Assembly: GCA_964346815.1 (NCBI GenBank)
Contig: CAYFWF010000023.1
Span: 186,001-250,000, forward strand
Reading direction: 5' to 3'
Origin: CAYFWF01 sp964346815
Lineage (GTDB): Bacteria; Acidobacteriota; Aminicenantia; Aminicenantales; Aminicenantaceae
Length of the DNA: 64,000 nucleotides
Shown here: in pieces, positions 25,983-35,092 of the stretch
How the letters are laid out: every line of letters begins with the position of its first letter
Numbering within the stretch: position 1 is the stretch's first letter
The notes under the pieces: model-generated
What the model was told of the DNA's origin: nothing
The model's database searches: none
What the model saw: only the letters and a program-made list of their open reading frames with translations
Made by a program: the position numbers and the translations under genes

Positions 25983-26302
25983 TTTTCTTTGCCAATTTTC
26001 TCATAGGAGCGTCTAGAGTTTTGCACATCGCGCTGATGATTTCCATCTGGATTTTGATTATCCGGGCTATTCTCTCCTGGATACGCATTCCTTCTCTCTA
26101 TTCGTTTTCAGTAATCCTCTATTATTTGACAGAGCCGATTTTAAAACCTGTCCGAAGATTTGTTCCTCCCCACAGGTTTGGAGGGATTGACATCAGTCCG
26201 ATGATTGTCATCCTTTTGATCATATTTGTCGATTCATTCTTGGTCAAATCCCTTTCCCTTTATGCCCATCAGTTGTTAAGGGAACATGCTCTGTATTATT
26301 GA
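25979..26302 (+). CDS. YggT family membrane protein
   Basis: 107-residue protein with two blocks of hydrophobic helix (about 15-33 and 75-95) and the family motif ILSWIRIPSLY ... YYLTEPILKPVRRFVPP. YggT proteins are implicated in osmotic resistance and in positioning of division or photosynthetic membrane structures; the precise role is unsettled. It overlaps DUF1573 by 4 bases and the DUF167 gene by 17 bases, and YggT-DUF167 (YggU) adjacency is widely conserved. Confidence 0.88.
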   Translation: MIFFANFLIGASRVLHIALMISIWILIIRAILSWIRIPSLYSFSVILYYLTEPILKPVRRFVPPHRFGGIDISPMIVILLIIFVDSFLVKSLSLYAHQLLREHALYY

Positions 26303-26567
26303 CGGAGCCGGTGAAAGATTGGCAGCACCTGAGAAAAATATCCGATTGAGCGTAAAGGTACTGCCGAACTCCCGCAGACAGGATATACAGAAAATAAAGG
26401 AAGGAGAATACAAGATTCATGTTCTCTCATCTCCTGTCGAGGGGAAGGCGAACAAGGAGGTCATCGATGTGGTCGCCTCCCATTTTCGTCTCCCTCGTTC
26501 TCGAGTGAAGATCTTAAGGGGAAAAAAATCTCGAAAAAAGATCGTGATCCTTGAGTATGAGTCATAG
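26286..26567 (+). CDS. DUF167 (YggU) family protein
   Basis: 93-residue small alpha/beta protein with the family signature VLPNSRRQDI and SPVEGKANKEVIDVVASHFRLPRSRVKILRG. Function is unknown; the fold is known from structural genomics. The N-terminal 15 residues before IRLSVKVLP overlap yggT and may not be translated; starts further in (for example TTG codons near 26319) are possible. It is the usual partner of YggT. Confidence 0.82.
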   Translation: MLCIIDGAGERLAAPEKNIRLSVKVLPNSRRQDIQKIKEGEYKIHVLSSPVEGKANKEVIDVVASHFRLPRSRVKILRGKKSRKKIVILEYES

Positions 26568-26599
26568 GGGTTGTGGTTTGGCAGAGGGATGGAGATAAA

Positions 26600-27910
26600 A
26601 TGGATATCTACAACCTGATAAGTTTTTTCGGGATTTTTCTCATAGCATTGTTCGCCTGGCTCTGTTCGGAGAACCGGAGATCCATTAATTGGAGAATCGT
26701 ATTCTGGGGAATAAGTCTCCAACTGTTTTTTGCTTTTTTCATCTTCGTGATTCCCATCGGATCGAAATTTTTTCTGTTCATCAACAAAGTGGTGATCGAG
26801 GTCCTGGGTACGGCAACGGAAGGGACAAAATTCCTGTTCGGGCGTTTGGCTTTGCCAGCCGGTACAACAAACGAAGCAGGAGAGACGTCTCTCGGAAATT
26901 TTCTCGCCTTCCAAGGGCTCCCCACCATCATATTTTTTGCAGCACTTGTGGGAGCCTTGTATTATTTAAAGATTATGCCCTTTATCATTCGAGTCTTTGC
27001 TTTTGTGTTCACCAAGTTGATGAGAATCAGCGGAGCCGAATCCCTTTGTGCTTCGAGCAATATTTTTGTTGGGGCCGAGTCCGCTTTGGTTGTAAAGCCC
27101 CATCTCGCCGAGATGACCCGCTCTGAGTTGACCACCATCCTTGCTGCGGGAATGGGAACCATCGCCTCCACGGTATTGGCTATCTATGTGATGTTTCTTC
27201 AAGGACAGTTGCCGACTATCGCTGGGCATTTGATATCTGCTTCCTTTCTATCAGCGCCTGCTGCAGTGGTGATGGCCAAGCTCATCGTCCCTGAAACAGA
27301 GACCCCCAAGACTCTCGGTGTTGACATCAAACCCCATTACGAAAGAGAAGACAATCTGATTATGGCGATCATCAACGGAGCTTGGAGCGGGCTCCGGCTT
27401 CTGGGAGGTATCATCGTTCTTTTGATTGCTTTCCTCGGAATTTTGGCACTTTTAGACCTTATTTTCGGATGGAGTGGAGGGGTTTTCAACAGGCTGTTCG
27501 GCATAAACTTTGAATGGTCCTTCGAGTCTATCTTAGGGTATATAGCTTATCCCTTTACCATCATCATGGGTGTGCCCCCCTCGGACGCTTTCGAAGTCGC
27601 CAAAGTGGTAGGGGAAAGGACGGTAGTGACGGAATTGGTGGCTTATCAGCATCTCTCGCAACTGATAGAACAGGGAGTTCTTCTCCATCCTCGATCATCG
27701 CTCATAGCTTCGTACGCACTTTGCGGGTTCGCCCACATCGCTTCCCTGGCTATTTTTGTAGGGGGGATCGGAGCTTTAGCCCCTCAGCGGTACAAAGACC
27801 TCTCACGGGTGGCGTTAAAGGCGCTATTGGCTGCAACCCTTGCTTGCTTGATGACAGGCGCTGTTGCCGGCCTGTTCTTCACCCAAGGATCGATCCTCCT
27901 CGGAAGGTAA
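26600..27910 (+). CDS. Concentrative nucleoside transporter (CNT/NupC family)
   Basis: 436-residue inner-membrane carrier with about ten hydrophobic helices. Family motifs seen are GLPTIIFFAALVGALYYL, GAESLCASSNIFVGAESALVVKPHL and the C-terminal ALCGFAHIASLAIFVGGIGALAP. It imports nucleosides with H+ or Na+. ATG 26600 follows GGAG at 26591-26594 region and starts before the first helix; the frame upstream to 26573 is discounted. It lies 32 bases after the DUF167 gene. Confidence 0.9.
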   Translation: MDIYNLISFFGIFLIALFAWLCSENRRSINWRIVFWGISLQLFFAFFIFVIPIGSKFFLFINKVVIEVLGTATEGTKFLFGRLALPAGTTNEAGETSLGNFLAFQGLPTIIFFAALVGALYYLKIMPFIIRVFAFVFTKLMRISGAESLCASSNIFVGAESALVVKPHLAEMTRSELTTILAAGMGTIASTVLAIYVMFLQGQLPTIAGHLISASFLSAPAAVVMAKLIVPETETPKTLGVDIKPHYEREDNLIMAIINGAWSGLRLLGGIIVLLIAFLGILALLDLIFGWSGGVFNRLFGINFEWSFESILGYIAYPFTIIMGVPPSDAFEVAKVVGERTVVTELVAYQHLSQLIEQGVLLHPRSSLIASYALCGFAHIASLAIFVGGIGALAPQRYKDLSRVALKALLAATLACLMTGAVAGLFFTQGSILLGR

Positions 27911-27966
27911 AAAAGATTCTGGAAATCATTATGCTTGGACTATCGCTGTTCGCATGTGTTTGAAAC

Positions 27967-27993
27967 GCAGCCAGAAAAAGCTGCTTCTTTTAT
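27967..27993 (+). terminator. Possible terminator after the nucleoside transporter
   Basis: A GCAGC (27967-27971) / GCTGC (27980-27984) hairpin with an A-rich loop is followed by TTCTTTTAT. The stem is only 5 bp, so this is weak, but it stands between two transcription units 57 bases after the transporter stop. Confidence 0.35.
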
Positions 27994-28018
27994 AAGAATA
28001 GATTTCTTCAAGCACAGC

Positions 28019-28046
28019 TTGTGTTTTTATTTTTTCCTGATAAAAT
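28019..28046 (+). promoter_or_regulatory. Possible sigma-70-type promoter of the Usp gene
   Basis: TTGTGT (28019-28024) and TAAAAT (28041-28046) are spaced by 16 bases, 42 bases before the Usp start, in an AT-rich stretch. The match is moderate. Confidence 0.4.
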
Positions 28047-28088
28047 ATTCCTAAATCCGAGAGAAGAAAATTACTATAGGAGACAGAA

Positions 28089-28967
28089 ATGTCAGGATTC
28101 ATAAAAAAGATTCTCTGGACGACTGATTTTTCGGACGAGGCCCGGGAGGCTTTGTTGTATGCAGATGCTTTCACCAAAACATTCCGTTCCAAGGTAATTG
28201 CACTCCATGTGATTCCCGACATCTCCCCGGCTCTTTATGATGCGGCGGTGGTTATCAAAGGCGAGCTGGCAAGGCGGGTGGATTACGTGAAGATGGAGGC
28301 CAAAAAAAAGCTCGATGCTGTCAAACGAGCTAAAAATATGACATTCAAGGTTCTCATCGAAGAAGGGAATGCGGCAAAAAAGATTGTCGAGGTTGCGGAA
28401 AAGGAGAAGGTGGATTTGATCGTGATGGGAAGGAGAGGACTGTCCGCGATCGAGAAGCTCTTTATCGGCAGTGTGGCTAACAGGGTGCTCAGGAATTCCC
28501 CGGTTCCTCTTCTTCTTACCAAAAAGAAAAGAGGCAAACCGCGGTTTAAGAAAATACTGGTTCCTACAGACTTTTCCGAACAGGAGGAGAAAGAAAGAGA
28601 CTATGCCTGGAGGTTGGCCAGAGGATTTGATTCTGAAATCACGCTCCTTCATATTTTTGAACTGCATGACTATGAATTCTCCCCTCAGGCCCTGGACGAG
28701 ATGTTCGAAACCGTAATGAAGAAGCTCAAGAGGCGGAAGAAGCGGGAGGGGAAGAAAGTCAAAGTGCATGAAGATGTCCATCGTGCGCTGAATGCAGCTA
28801 CAGGAATTGTCGATTATGCAGATACCCATAAAATCGACATGATCGTCATCTCGACCTGTGTACAGAGCAAACTTGAACGATTTTTTTTAGGAAGCACTAC
28901 AGAAAAGGTGATATCCTATAGTCATCTTCCTGTGTTCGCCATTCCTCCTGCTCATTGTGCACGATAA
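28089..28967 (+). CDS. Tandem universal stress protein
   Basis: 292 residues comprising two UspA domains. The first (about 5-142) has the nucleotide-binding pattern MGRRGLSAIEKLFIGSVANRVLRNSPVPLLL (G-x2-G-x9-G-S/T). The second (about 150-290) has ILVPTDFSEQE and STCVQSKLERFFLGSTTEKVISYSHLPVF, where the first glycine of the motif is changed to C-V-Q, so ATP binding may be restricted to domain one. AGGAGACAGAA precedes the ATG. The end overlaps the dprA frame by 13 bases. Confidence 0.88.
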   Translation: MSGFIKKILWTTDFSDEAREALLYADAFTKTFRSKVIALHVIPDISPALYDAAVVIKGELARRVDYVKMEAKKKLDAVKRAKNMTFKVLIEEGNAAKKIVEVAEKEKVDLIVMGRRGLSAIEKLFIGSVANRVLRNSPVPLLLTKKKRGKPRFKKILVPTDFSEQEEKERDYAWRLARGFDSEITLLHIFELHDYEFSPQALDEMFETVMKKLKRRKKREGKKVKVHEDVHRALNAATGIVDYADTHKIDMIVISTCVQSKLERFFLGSTTEKVISYSHLPVFAIPPAHCAR

Positions 28968-30070
28968 AATTGGAAGAAAATTTAAAATACTGGATTGCTC
29001 TTAACTTGGTCGTTTCCGATAGCCTGAGATCAGCGGCACTCATTACTCAGAATTTCTCCTCGATAAGGGATGTTTTTGAATCATCCAAGAAGGATTTGAC
29101 CGCCGTAGGATTAGAGGAGAAAAAAGCAGAAGCTCTTGGTTCGCCGAATCTGTTGAGCAAGGCAGACCTAGAAGTGAAGCGGCTGGACAAAAAGGGCTAT
29201 TACGTCCTGACAAAAGAGGATAAACGGTATCCAGAGTATTTGAGAGAAATTTTCGATCCTCCGCTCGTCCTCTATTGTGCGGGAAGGGCTGAAGTTTTAG
29301 ATGTGCCTGCCGTTTCCATGGTAGGAGCGAGAAAACCGACTCCTTACGGCAGGGCTGTGGCGGAGAGGTTAGCCGAAGATTTAGCCTCCCGAGGTCTGGT
29401 TGTGGTCAGCGGCTTAGCCCGCGGAATCGACTCCATCGCCCACTGGGGTGCTTTGAAAGGAGGAAAGACGATAGCTGTTCTTGGTTCTGGGCTGAATAGA
29501 ATCTATCCCAAAGAAAACCGTCATCTGTTTGAGAAAATAGTGGATGACGGAATCGTCCTTTCTGAATATCCCCTCGAATCTCCTCCTCTGGGATATCATT
29601 TTCCTCTGAGAAACAGAATTATCAGCGGACTCTCTCTCGCATCGGTTGTGATCGAGGCAACTCGAAAGAGCGGCTCGCTCATAACGGCTCGGTTGGCGTT
29701 AGAACAAAACAGAGAAGTGATGGCTGTTCCTGGAAGCATCACTTCAGGTCTAAGCTGGGGGACGAACTGGTTGATCAAGAATGGAGCGAAGCTGGTTGAA
29801 GATTGGAGAGATGTGGTGGAGGAACTTCCTTTGTCCTTGAGGGAAAGAATTCTCTCCATTGAAGAGAAGGAAAGAAAAAAAGCTCCTTCACTCAATCCAG
29901 AGGAAAAAAAAGTCTATAATGAGCTCGAAACCGATACGCTCACCTCTATCGATGAGCTGGTGGAGCGATGTCATCTTTCTGTATCCGAGGTTCTCTCCGT
30001 TCTCTTGAGTTTAGAGCTGAAGGATTTAATCACCCAGAGGCCGGGGAAATTTTTTCAGAGGAAGCTGTGA
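28955..30070 (+). CDS. dprA: DNA-processing protein DprA
   Basis: Single-strand DNA-binding protein that loads RecA during natural transformation. It carries an N-terminal helical region, the Rossmann-like DprA core (PAVSMVGARKPTPYGRAVAERLAEDLA ... VVSGLARGIDSIAHWGAL ... GSGLNRIYPKENRHLFEKI ... EYPLESPPLGYHFPLRNRIISGLS) and a C-terminal winged helix (about 310-371). No ATG exists near the N-terminus; TTG at 28955 or 28970 must be used. It overlaps topA by 1 base. A ComEA-like protein is encoded 3 kb downstream. Confidence 0.92.
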   Translation: MCTIKLEENLKYWIALNLVVSDSLRSAALITQNFSSIRDVFESSKKDLTAVGLEEKKAEALGSPNLLSKADLEVKRLDKKGYYVLTKEDKRYPEYLREIFDPPLVLYCAGRAEVLDVPAVSMVGARKPTPYGRAVAERLAEDLASRGLVVVSGLARGIDSIAHWGALKGGKTIAVLGSGLNRIYPKENRHLFEKIVDDGIVLSEYPLESPPLGYHFPLRNRIISGLSLASVVIEATRKSGSLITARLALEQNREVMAVPGSITSGLSWGTNWLIKNGAKLVEDWRDVVEELPLSLRERILSIEEKERKKAPSLNPEEKKVYNELETDTLTSIDELVERCHLSVSEVLSVLLSLELKDLITQRPGKFFQRKL

Positions 30071-32286
30071 TGGTAAAGCAATTGGTCATTGTGGAATCTC
30101 CTGCTAAGGCAAAAACCATCAACCGCTACCTTGGAGAGAACTATGTGGTAAAAGCCTCGATGGGACACATAAGAGATCTGCCAAAAAAGGAGCTGGGGGT
30201 GGATTTGGATCGCGATTTTCGCCCTGAATACGACATCATTCCGGAAAGGAAAAGACTGGTATCCGAACTGAAAACCCTGGCAAAGGATGTTGAATCCATC
30301 CTGCTTGCTGCTGATCCGGATAGAGAGGGGGAAGCTATTTGCTGGCATCTATCCGAAATTTTGAAGAAAGAAAATGAAAACATCTTTCGCGTTCTCACAC
30401 ATGAGATCACCAAAAAGGCCGTTACCGAGGCCTTCAGAAATCTAGGCTATCTTGACCAGGATAAAATAAGCGCTCAGCAAACGCGGAGGATATTGGACCG
30501 GCTCGTCGGATACCTCATCAGCCCTCTCTTGTGGAAAAAGGTGGGGAGAGGGTTGAGTGCAGGTCGAGTGCAATCCATCGCCTTGCGTTTGATTTGCGAG
30601 AGAGAAAAAGAGATAAAAGATTTCGAACCCCAAGAATATTGGACTATTTCAGCTCAGTTGGAGGCGCTGAATCCACCGCCGTTTAAAGCCAGCCTAGTCA
30701 AAATCGATGGGAAAAAAACCAAGATAAAGGATGAGAAAAAGGCCTCAATCATCGTTTCAGAACTTTGGAAGCTGCCTTTTATTCTGGAAAAGATACAGGT
30801 TAAAAAGAAAAAAAGGAACCCGAATCCCCCTTACATCACCAGCACTCTCCAGCAGGACGGTTTTCGTCTTCTTAGATTTCCTGTGAAGCGGACCATGTCC
30901 GTTGCCCAAAGGCTGTATGAAGGGCTAGAAATCGGTGATCAAGGTTTGGTGGGCTTGATAACGTACATGCGTACAGATTCAGTCCGTGTCTCCGATGAAG
31001 CGTGTGCCATGGCGAGAGATTTCATCCGGGATCATTATCCTCCTGAATATTTACCCAAGAAGGCACGCCTTTACAAAAACAAAAGGAAGGCGCAGGATGC
31101 CCATGAAGCCATCCGGCCGACCTCCCCTGACCTTACTCCTGAGAGAGTCAAATCCTATTTAAAGAGCGAGGAATACAATCTCTATAAGCTGATTTGGAAC
31201 CGGTTCCTCGCCTCTCAGATGGAATCGGCCCGAGTGGAAGAAAAAGAATTTGGGATAAAGGCATCCCGTTATCAATTCGTCGCCAAAGGAGAGGTCCTTG
31301 AGTTTGACGGTTTCCTTACCTTGTATCCCGATCTGAAAAAAGAGGACAACAAGCTTCCGGAGGCCAAAGAGGGAGAAGAGCTGAACGTTCTCGATATTGA
31401 CTCCAAACAAAATTTCACTCAACCTCCTCCCCGTTTTACGGAAGGAAGTCTGGTCAAAGAGCTGGAAGCCAGAGGAATTGGCCGCCCGAGTACTTATGCT
31501 CCGATCATTTCCACTCTTCAAGGGCGTGTATATGTATTTAAAGATAAAGGAAGATTCATTCCTACTGATCTCGGCCTGTTTGTGACTGACTATCTGATTA
31601 AAAATTTTCCCGATCTAATGGACTTCGAGTTCACAGCCCGTCTGGAAGCTGAGCTCGATCTCATAAGCGAGGGAAAGAAGGAATGGGTCGAATATCTGAA
31701 ATCCTACTACGGCCTTCTGGAAAAAGATCTTAAGGAGGCTTTGAAGGAAGAGGGCATAAAGAAAAAGGGGATTCCTCTGGAAGAAGTCTGCCCTGAATGC
31801 GGCCGGCAGCTGGTGATCAAAGAGGGGAAATACGGTAGGTTCAGGGCGTGTTCGGGATTCCCAGAGTGTGAGTTCAAGGAGAGTCTGGTAAAAAAAGAGG
31901 CCAAACCATTGGAGGAGTACTGTCCTGAGTGCGGCTCTCAACTGGTCTTGCGCCGTGGAAAATACGGGACATTCGCAGCCTGTTCGAATTACCCAGAATG
32001 TAAATTCATCAAAAAAGAAAAGAAAGACACAGGAATTTCCTGTCCTTTGGAGTGCGGCGGAACAATCGTGAGAAGAAAGACCAGGAAAGGAAGGACATTT
32101 TACGGGTGCAGCACATTTCCCAAGTGTCAGTTTGCCACTTGGGATGAGCCGGTTCCCCAGCCTTGTCCTGAATGCGGCCGGGAATTCGTACTCAAAAAAA
32201 GTCTTTTTAAAGGGAAACCCTATCTATACTGCAGCGACGAAAAGTGTACCTATAAAGAAACCATAGAGGAGAGAGAGCGGTCATAA
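30070..32286 (+). CDS. topA: DNA topoisomerase I
   Basis: Type IA topoisomerase relaxing negative supercoils. The 738-residue protein has the Toprim domain (LVIVESPAKAKTI ... ADPDREGEAI), the active-site Tyr in GLITYMRTDSVRVS, and the EAIRPTSP motif. The C-terminal part carries zinc-ribbon units with paired cysteines (CPECGRQL ... CSGFPEC; CPECGSQL ... CSNYPEC; CPLECGG ... CSTFPKC; CPECGREF ... CSDEKC), four in all. The ATG at 30070 overlaps the dprA stop; a frame extension back to 29968 lies inside dprA and is rejected. GAGGAAG precedes the start. Confidence 0.96.
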   Translation: MVKQLVIVESPAKAKTINRYLGENYVVKASMGHIRDLPKKELGVDLDRDFRPEYDIIPERKRLVSELKTLAKDVESILLAADPDREGEAICWHLSEILKKENENIFRVLTHEITKKAVTEAFRNLGYLDQDKISAQQTRRILDRLVGYLISPLLWKKVGRGLSAGRVQSIALRLICEREKEIKDFEPQEYWTISAQLEALNPPPFKASLVKIDGKKTKIKDEKKASIIVSELWKLPFILEKIQVKKKKRNPNPPYITSTLQQDGFRLLRFPVKRTMSVAQRLYEGLEIGDQGLVGLITYMRTDSVRVSDEACAMARDFIRDHYPPEYLPKKARLYKNKRKAQDAHEAIRPTSPDLTPERVKSYLKSEEYNLYKLIWNRFLASQMESARVEEKEFGIKASRYQFVAKGEVLEFDGFLTLYPDLKKEDNKLPEAKEGEELNVLDIDSKQNFTQPPPRFTEGSLVKELEARGIGRPSTYAPIISTLQGRVYVFKDKGRFIPTDLGLFVTDYLIKNFPDLMDFEFTARLEAELDLISEGKKEWVEYLKSYYGLLEKDLKEALKEEGIKKKGIPLEEVCPECGRQLVIKEGKYGRFRACSGFPECEFKESLVKKEAKPLEEYCPECGSQLVLRRGKYGTFAACSNYPECKFIKKEKKDTGISCPLECGGTIVRRKTRKGRTFYGCSTFPKCQFATWDEPVPQPCPECGREFVLKKSLFKGKPYLYCSDEKCTYKETIEERERS

Positions 32287-32287
32287 C

Positions 32288-33178
32288 ATGGTGTATGCCG
32301 GAGAATTGGAAAGTTTCATCGCCTATTTGAAACATGAGAAAAATGCATCCCCCCACACCATTGCCAGTTACAGGAGAGATCTCCTTCAGCTTGCCCAGTA
32401 CTTGGAAGAAAGAGGAGTAAGTATCGACAGGGTGGATAACGTCTCGCTCAGAGGATTTCTGGCCCTTCTTTATGAAAGAGGAGAAAAAAAATCAACTGTG
32501 GGAAGGAAACTGGCGGCTATTCGTTCGTTTTTCCAGTATTGTGTCAGAAAGGGTTGGATGGGGGATAATCCAGCGAAAGTCGTTTCCACTCCAAAACAGG
32601 ATAAACCTGTTCCCTCTTTTCTTTCAGAAGAGGAGATGAAGGAATTTTTGGATCTGCCTCACACCAACAGACCTTTAGACCTCAGAGATGTCGCCATGAT
32701 GGAACTCCTGTATGCCACAGGCATTCGAGTGAGCGAGCTTGTTGGCATCAATCTGGAAGATGTAAAATTCACCGAACGATTGATCCGTATCAGAGGAAAA
32801 GGCAAAAAGGAACGGCTGGTTCCTTTTGGAAGTAAAGCTGAAGCGAGCCTTAAGAGCTACTTGCGGATGCGGCCGAAGATAAACAAAGGACAAATCGAAG
32901 AAAAGCCGCTGTTTCTCAATTACAGGGGAAAAAAGCTTTCCTCCCGTTCTGTCGAACGTACAGTAGAAAAGTATATCCTTCGCTCAGCGCTGAGGCGAAA
33001 GATAAGCCCCCATTCCCTCAGACATTCCTTTGCATCTCACCTGTTGAGTAGAGGAGCGGATTTAAGAGTGATCCAGGAGTTGCTTGGTCATGAAAGCCTG
33101 GCGACCACTCAAAAATACACCCACCTAGACCTCAAACACCTCTTGGAGGTCTACCGAAAAAGTCATCCCAGATCCTGA
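32288..33178 (+). CDS. xerC: Tyrosine recombinase XerC/XerD
   Basis: 296-residue site-specific recombinase that resolves chromosome dimers at dif. It has an N-terminal SAM-like core-binding domain (about 4-88) and a catalytic domain with the full set Arg (TGIRVSE), Lys (GKGKKERLVPF), His-x2-Arg (HSLRHSFASHLL), His (LLGHESL) and the nucleophile Tyr in TTQKYTH. It begins 1 base after topA. The topA-xer order is common; whether this is the XerC or XerD copy cannot be settled from one gene. Confidence 0.93.
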   Translation: MVYAGELESFIAYLKHEKNASPHTIASYRRDLLQLAQYLEERGVSIDRVDNVSLRGFLALLYERGEKKSTVGRKLAAIRSFFQYCVRKGWMGDNPAKVVSTPKQDKPVPSFLSEEEMKEFLDLPHTNRPLDLRDVAMMELLYATGIRVSELVGINLEDVKFTERLIRIRGKGKKERLVPFGSKAEASLKSYLRMRPKINKGQIEEKPLFLNYRGKKLSSRSVERTVEKYILRSALRRKISPHSLRHSFASHLLSRGADLRVIQELLGHESLATTQKYTHLDLKHLLEVYRKSHPRS

Positions 33179-33333
33179 AAGATCGCCCTTTGTGTAAACG
33201 GTTAGAGCCGGATTCTGTTAACTCGTGTTCACACCAGGGAAATGTTCCGACTGCAAATTGTTGATAATAAAAGGGAAACAAAATGAGAAATTGGCCCCGT
33301 TATTGCAGAGGGAAGGAGCGAAAGGAGGTACTT

Positions 33334-33663
33334 ATGATGAAAGTACTGGTCAGAGGAACGGTTTTCAATGTGGTCGCACTCCTTGTTCTTGGGTTCTTTT
33401 TGGCTGTTCAGACGCACGCTGCAAATCCCCCCGATGAGAAGATCAACATCAACACAGCTTCAATCGCAGAACTTCAAAAGTTGCCCCGAATCGGTGAGGC
33501 AGTGGCTCAAAGGATCGTCGATTACAGAGAGGAACACGGGAAGTTCGAGAAAATTGAAGAGATCATGAAAATCAAGGGCATCGGTGAAAAGACATTCTTG
33601 CAGTTGAAAGATCTTATCACGGTAGGAGAGGAATCCACGTACAGAAAGGAGAAGGGGACCTGA
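33334..33663 (+). CDS. ComEA-like exported helix-hairpin-helix protein
   Basis: 109 residues: signal peptide/anchor (about 3-28, GTVFNVVALLVLGFFLAVQTHA) and one (HhH)2 unit (INTASIAELQKLPRIGEAVAQRIVDYREEHGKF ... IKGIGEKTFLQLKDLI). ComEA proteins bind incoming DNA in the periplasm, consistent with dprA nearby. AAAGGAGG at 33321-33328 followed by ATGATG at 33334 fixes the start; the upstream frame to 33283 is discounted. The stop codon sits in the loop of a terminator-like hairpin. Confidence 0.87.
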   Translation: MMKVLVRGTVFNVVALLVLGFFLAVQTHAANPPDEKININTASIAELQKLPRIGEAVAQRIVDYREEHGKFEKIEEIMKIKGIGEKTFLQLKDLITVGEESTYRKEKGT

Positions 33664-33674
33664 TCCCCTTCTCC
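33648..33674. terminator. Bidirectional terminator-like hairpin between convergent genes
   Basis: A perfect 11-bp stem GGAGAAGGGGA/TCCCCTTCTCC with a 5-base loop (33659-33663) that contains the ComEA-like stop codon. It lies between that gene and the oppositely oriented rdgB. The T tract is poor on both sides, so it may work with Rho or as a mRNA-stabilising stem. Confidence 0.6.
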
Positions 33675-33700
33675 ATGCTGAATTTTGTGGTTTTCCTCGT

Positions 33701-34303
33701 TTATTTCAGATATTCCATGAGAAATGAACTCAGTTGACTGAGAGCGCGCCCTCTGTGACTCACTGCGTTTTTTCCCTCCGGCGTGAGTTCGGCAAAAGTT
33801 TTATTAAGAGGAGGATAGAAGAATATCGGGTCATAGCCGAATCCTCTGGTTCCCTTCTTTTCAAAGGCAATGAATCCTTCGACAGATCCCTCGATTTCTT
33901 TAATGATATTTCCTTTTTCACACAGAACCATACATGAGACAAATCTTGCCTTTCTCTTTTCCCAGGGAAGTCCTTCGAGAAGGATAAGTGCCTTTTGAAG
34001 ATTTTCTTCATCGGTTGCCTCCGGCCCAGCAAATCGAGAAGAGAACACTCCAGGAGCTCCATTGAGATAGTCTATCGCCAAACCGGAGTCTTCGGCCAAT
34101 GTCAGATCTTCACAGTATTGAGAGTAGAAAAGACCTTTGCCGCGAGAATTCTCTATGAAGTCGCGTCCAGTTTCTGGGAAGACTGCGCTGATTTCAAGAT
34201 CTCGAAGAGAGCAAATTTGAAGAGGAAAGACGGTTAAATAGCGCTTGAGTTCTTTGATTTTTCCCGGATTAGTTGTCGCGAGAAGCAGCTTTTTGTTAGT
34301 CAA
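33701..34303 (-). CDS. rdgB: Non-canonical purine NTP pyrophosphatase (RdgB/HAM1)
   Basis: 200-residue house-cleaning enzyme hydrolysing dITP/XTP to monophosphates. Motifs are LLATTNPGKIKELKRYL at the N-terminus, LAEDSGLAIDYLNGAPGVFSSRFAG (metal-binding Asp) and GTRGFGYDPIFFYPPLNKTFAEL, ending with SHRGRALSQL. Length is typical. It overlaps the upstream mgtC-like gene by 8 bases. Confidence 0.95.
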   Translation of the reverse strand: MTNKKLLLATTNPGKIKELKRYLTVFPLQICSLRDLEISAVFPETGRDFIENSRGKGLFYSQYCEDLTLAEDSGLAIDYLNGAPGVFSSRFAGPEATDEENLQKALILLEGLPWEKRKARFVSCMVLCEKGNIIKEIEGSVEGFIAFEKKGTRGFGYDPIFFYPPLNKTFAELTPEGKNAVSHRGRALSQLSSFLMEYLK

Positions 34304-34943
34304 TCTTTATCTCGAGTATCCCATCGAGATTGAGAAGGCTCCATTTGAATTTTTGTTCTTTTTCCTCGGATGCAGAAAAGGAGAAATCAATAGAATAGAT
34401 ATTTCCTTCCTCCTTATGAGCGATCTCTTTGAACTTTATCCCTTCATGGAGAGCTAATTTCTTTATGTTCAGAATGATATCTTTGGAATATTTGGTTTTG
34501 AGATGGTAGTGATAGAGTTCCCTTTTTAGATACTGTGACTCGATTTGTCGAAAAGTGACAAGAGTAAGGATAATGATTCCTGTGAATATCAGAGCAATTA
34601 AGTAATAGCCTGCCCCAATGACTAATCCGAGTCCAGCCACAGCCCACAAAGTGGTTGCAGAAGTCAATCCGATTACTATCCCTTTGGCTTGGATGATCGT
34701 ACCCGCTCCTATAAACCCAATCCCTGTGATTACAGCTGCAGCGATCCGGGCTGTGTCAGAGCTGCTGCCTTCTTCTCCCTGAAGAAGAAGTTGAGACAGA
34801 ACCATCATCATTGTCGCCCCAAGACAGATAAGGATATTCGTTCGGAATCCAGCGGGCTTTTGGCTGGATTCTCTTTCGAATCCTATGAGCCCTCCAAGGG
34901 CAACGGCTAAGACGAGCTTGAGAGTGATTTCCGCGATACTCAT
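34296..34943 (-). CDS. MgtC/SapB family membrane protein
   Basis: 215-residue protein with about five transmembrane helices (residues 5-115) carrying the MgtC core LGGLIGFERESSQKPAGFRTNILICLGA and GIGFIGAGTIIQAKGIVIGLTSATTLWAVAGLGL, and a C-terminal ACT-like cytosolic domain (about 135-215). The family is linked to Mg2+ homeostasis and ATP synthase inhibition in pathogens; role here is unknown. It precedes rdgB on the same transcript. Confidence 0.88.
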   Translation of the reverse strand: MSIAEITLKLVLAVALGGLIGFERESSQKPAGFRTNILICLGATMMMVLSQLLLQGEEGSSSDTARIAAAVITGIGFIGAGTIIQAKGIVIGLTSATTLWAVAGLGLVIGAGYYLIALIFTGIIILTLVTFRQIESQYLKRELYHYHLKTKYSKDIILNIKKLALHEGIKFKEIAHKEEGNIYSIDFSFSASEEKEQKFKWSLLNLDGILEIKID

Positions 34944-35092
34944 AGCATTCCTGTGCGCGAATATGCTGTTAATGTATCATAACTGCAACTTATAAAACAA
35001 GATTGTGTAAAAAATCGAGGTTGGGATAGTCCCATAAGGTTAGGTGGTGCCTGGATTTTCAGGGAAAAAAGCGTGCTTATGAACAGTTCAGG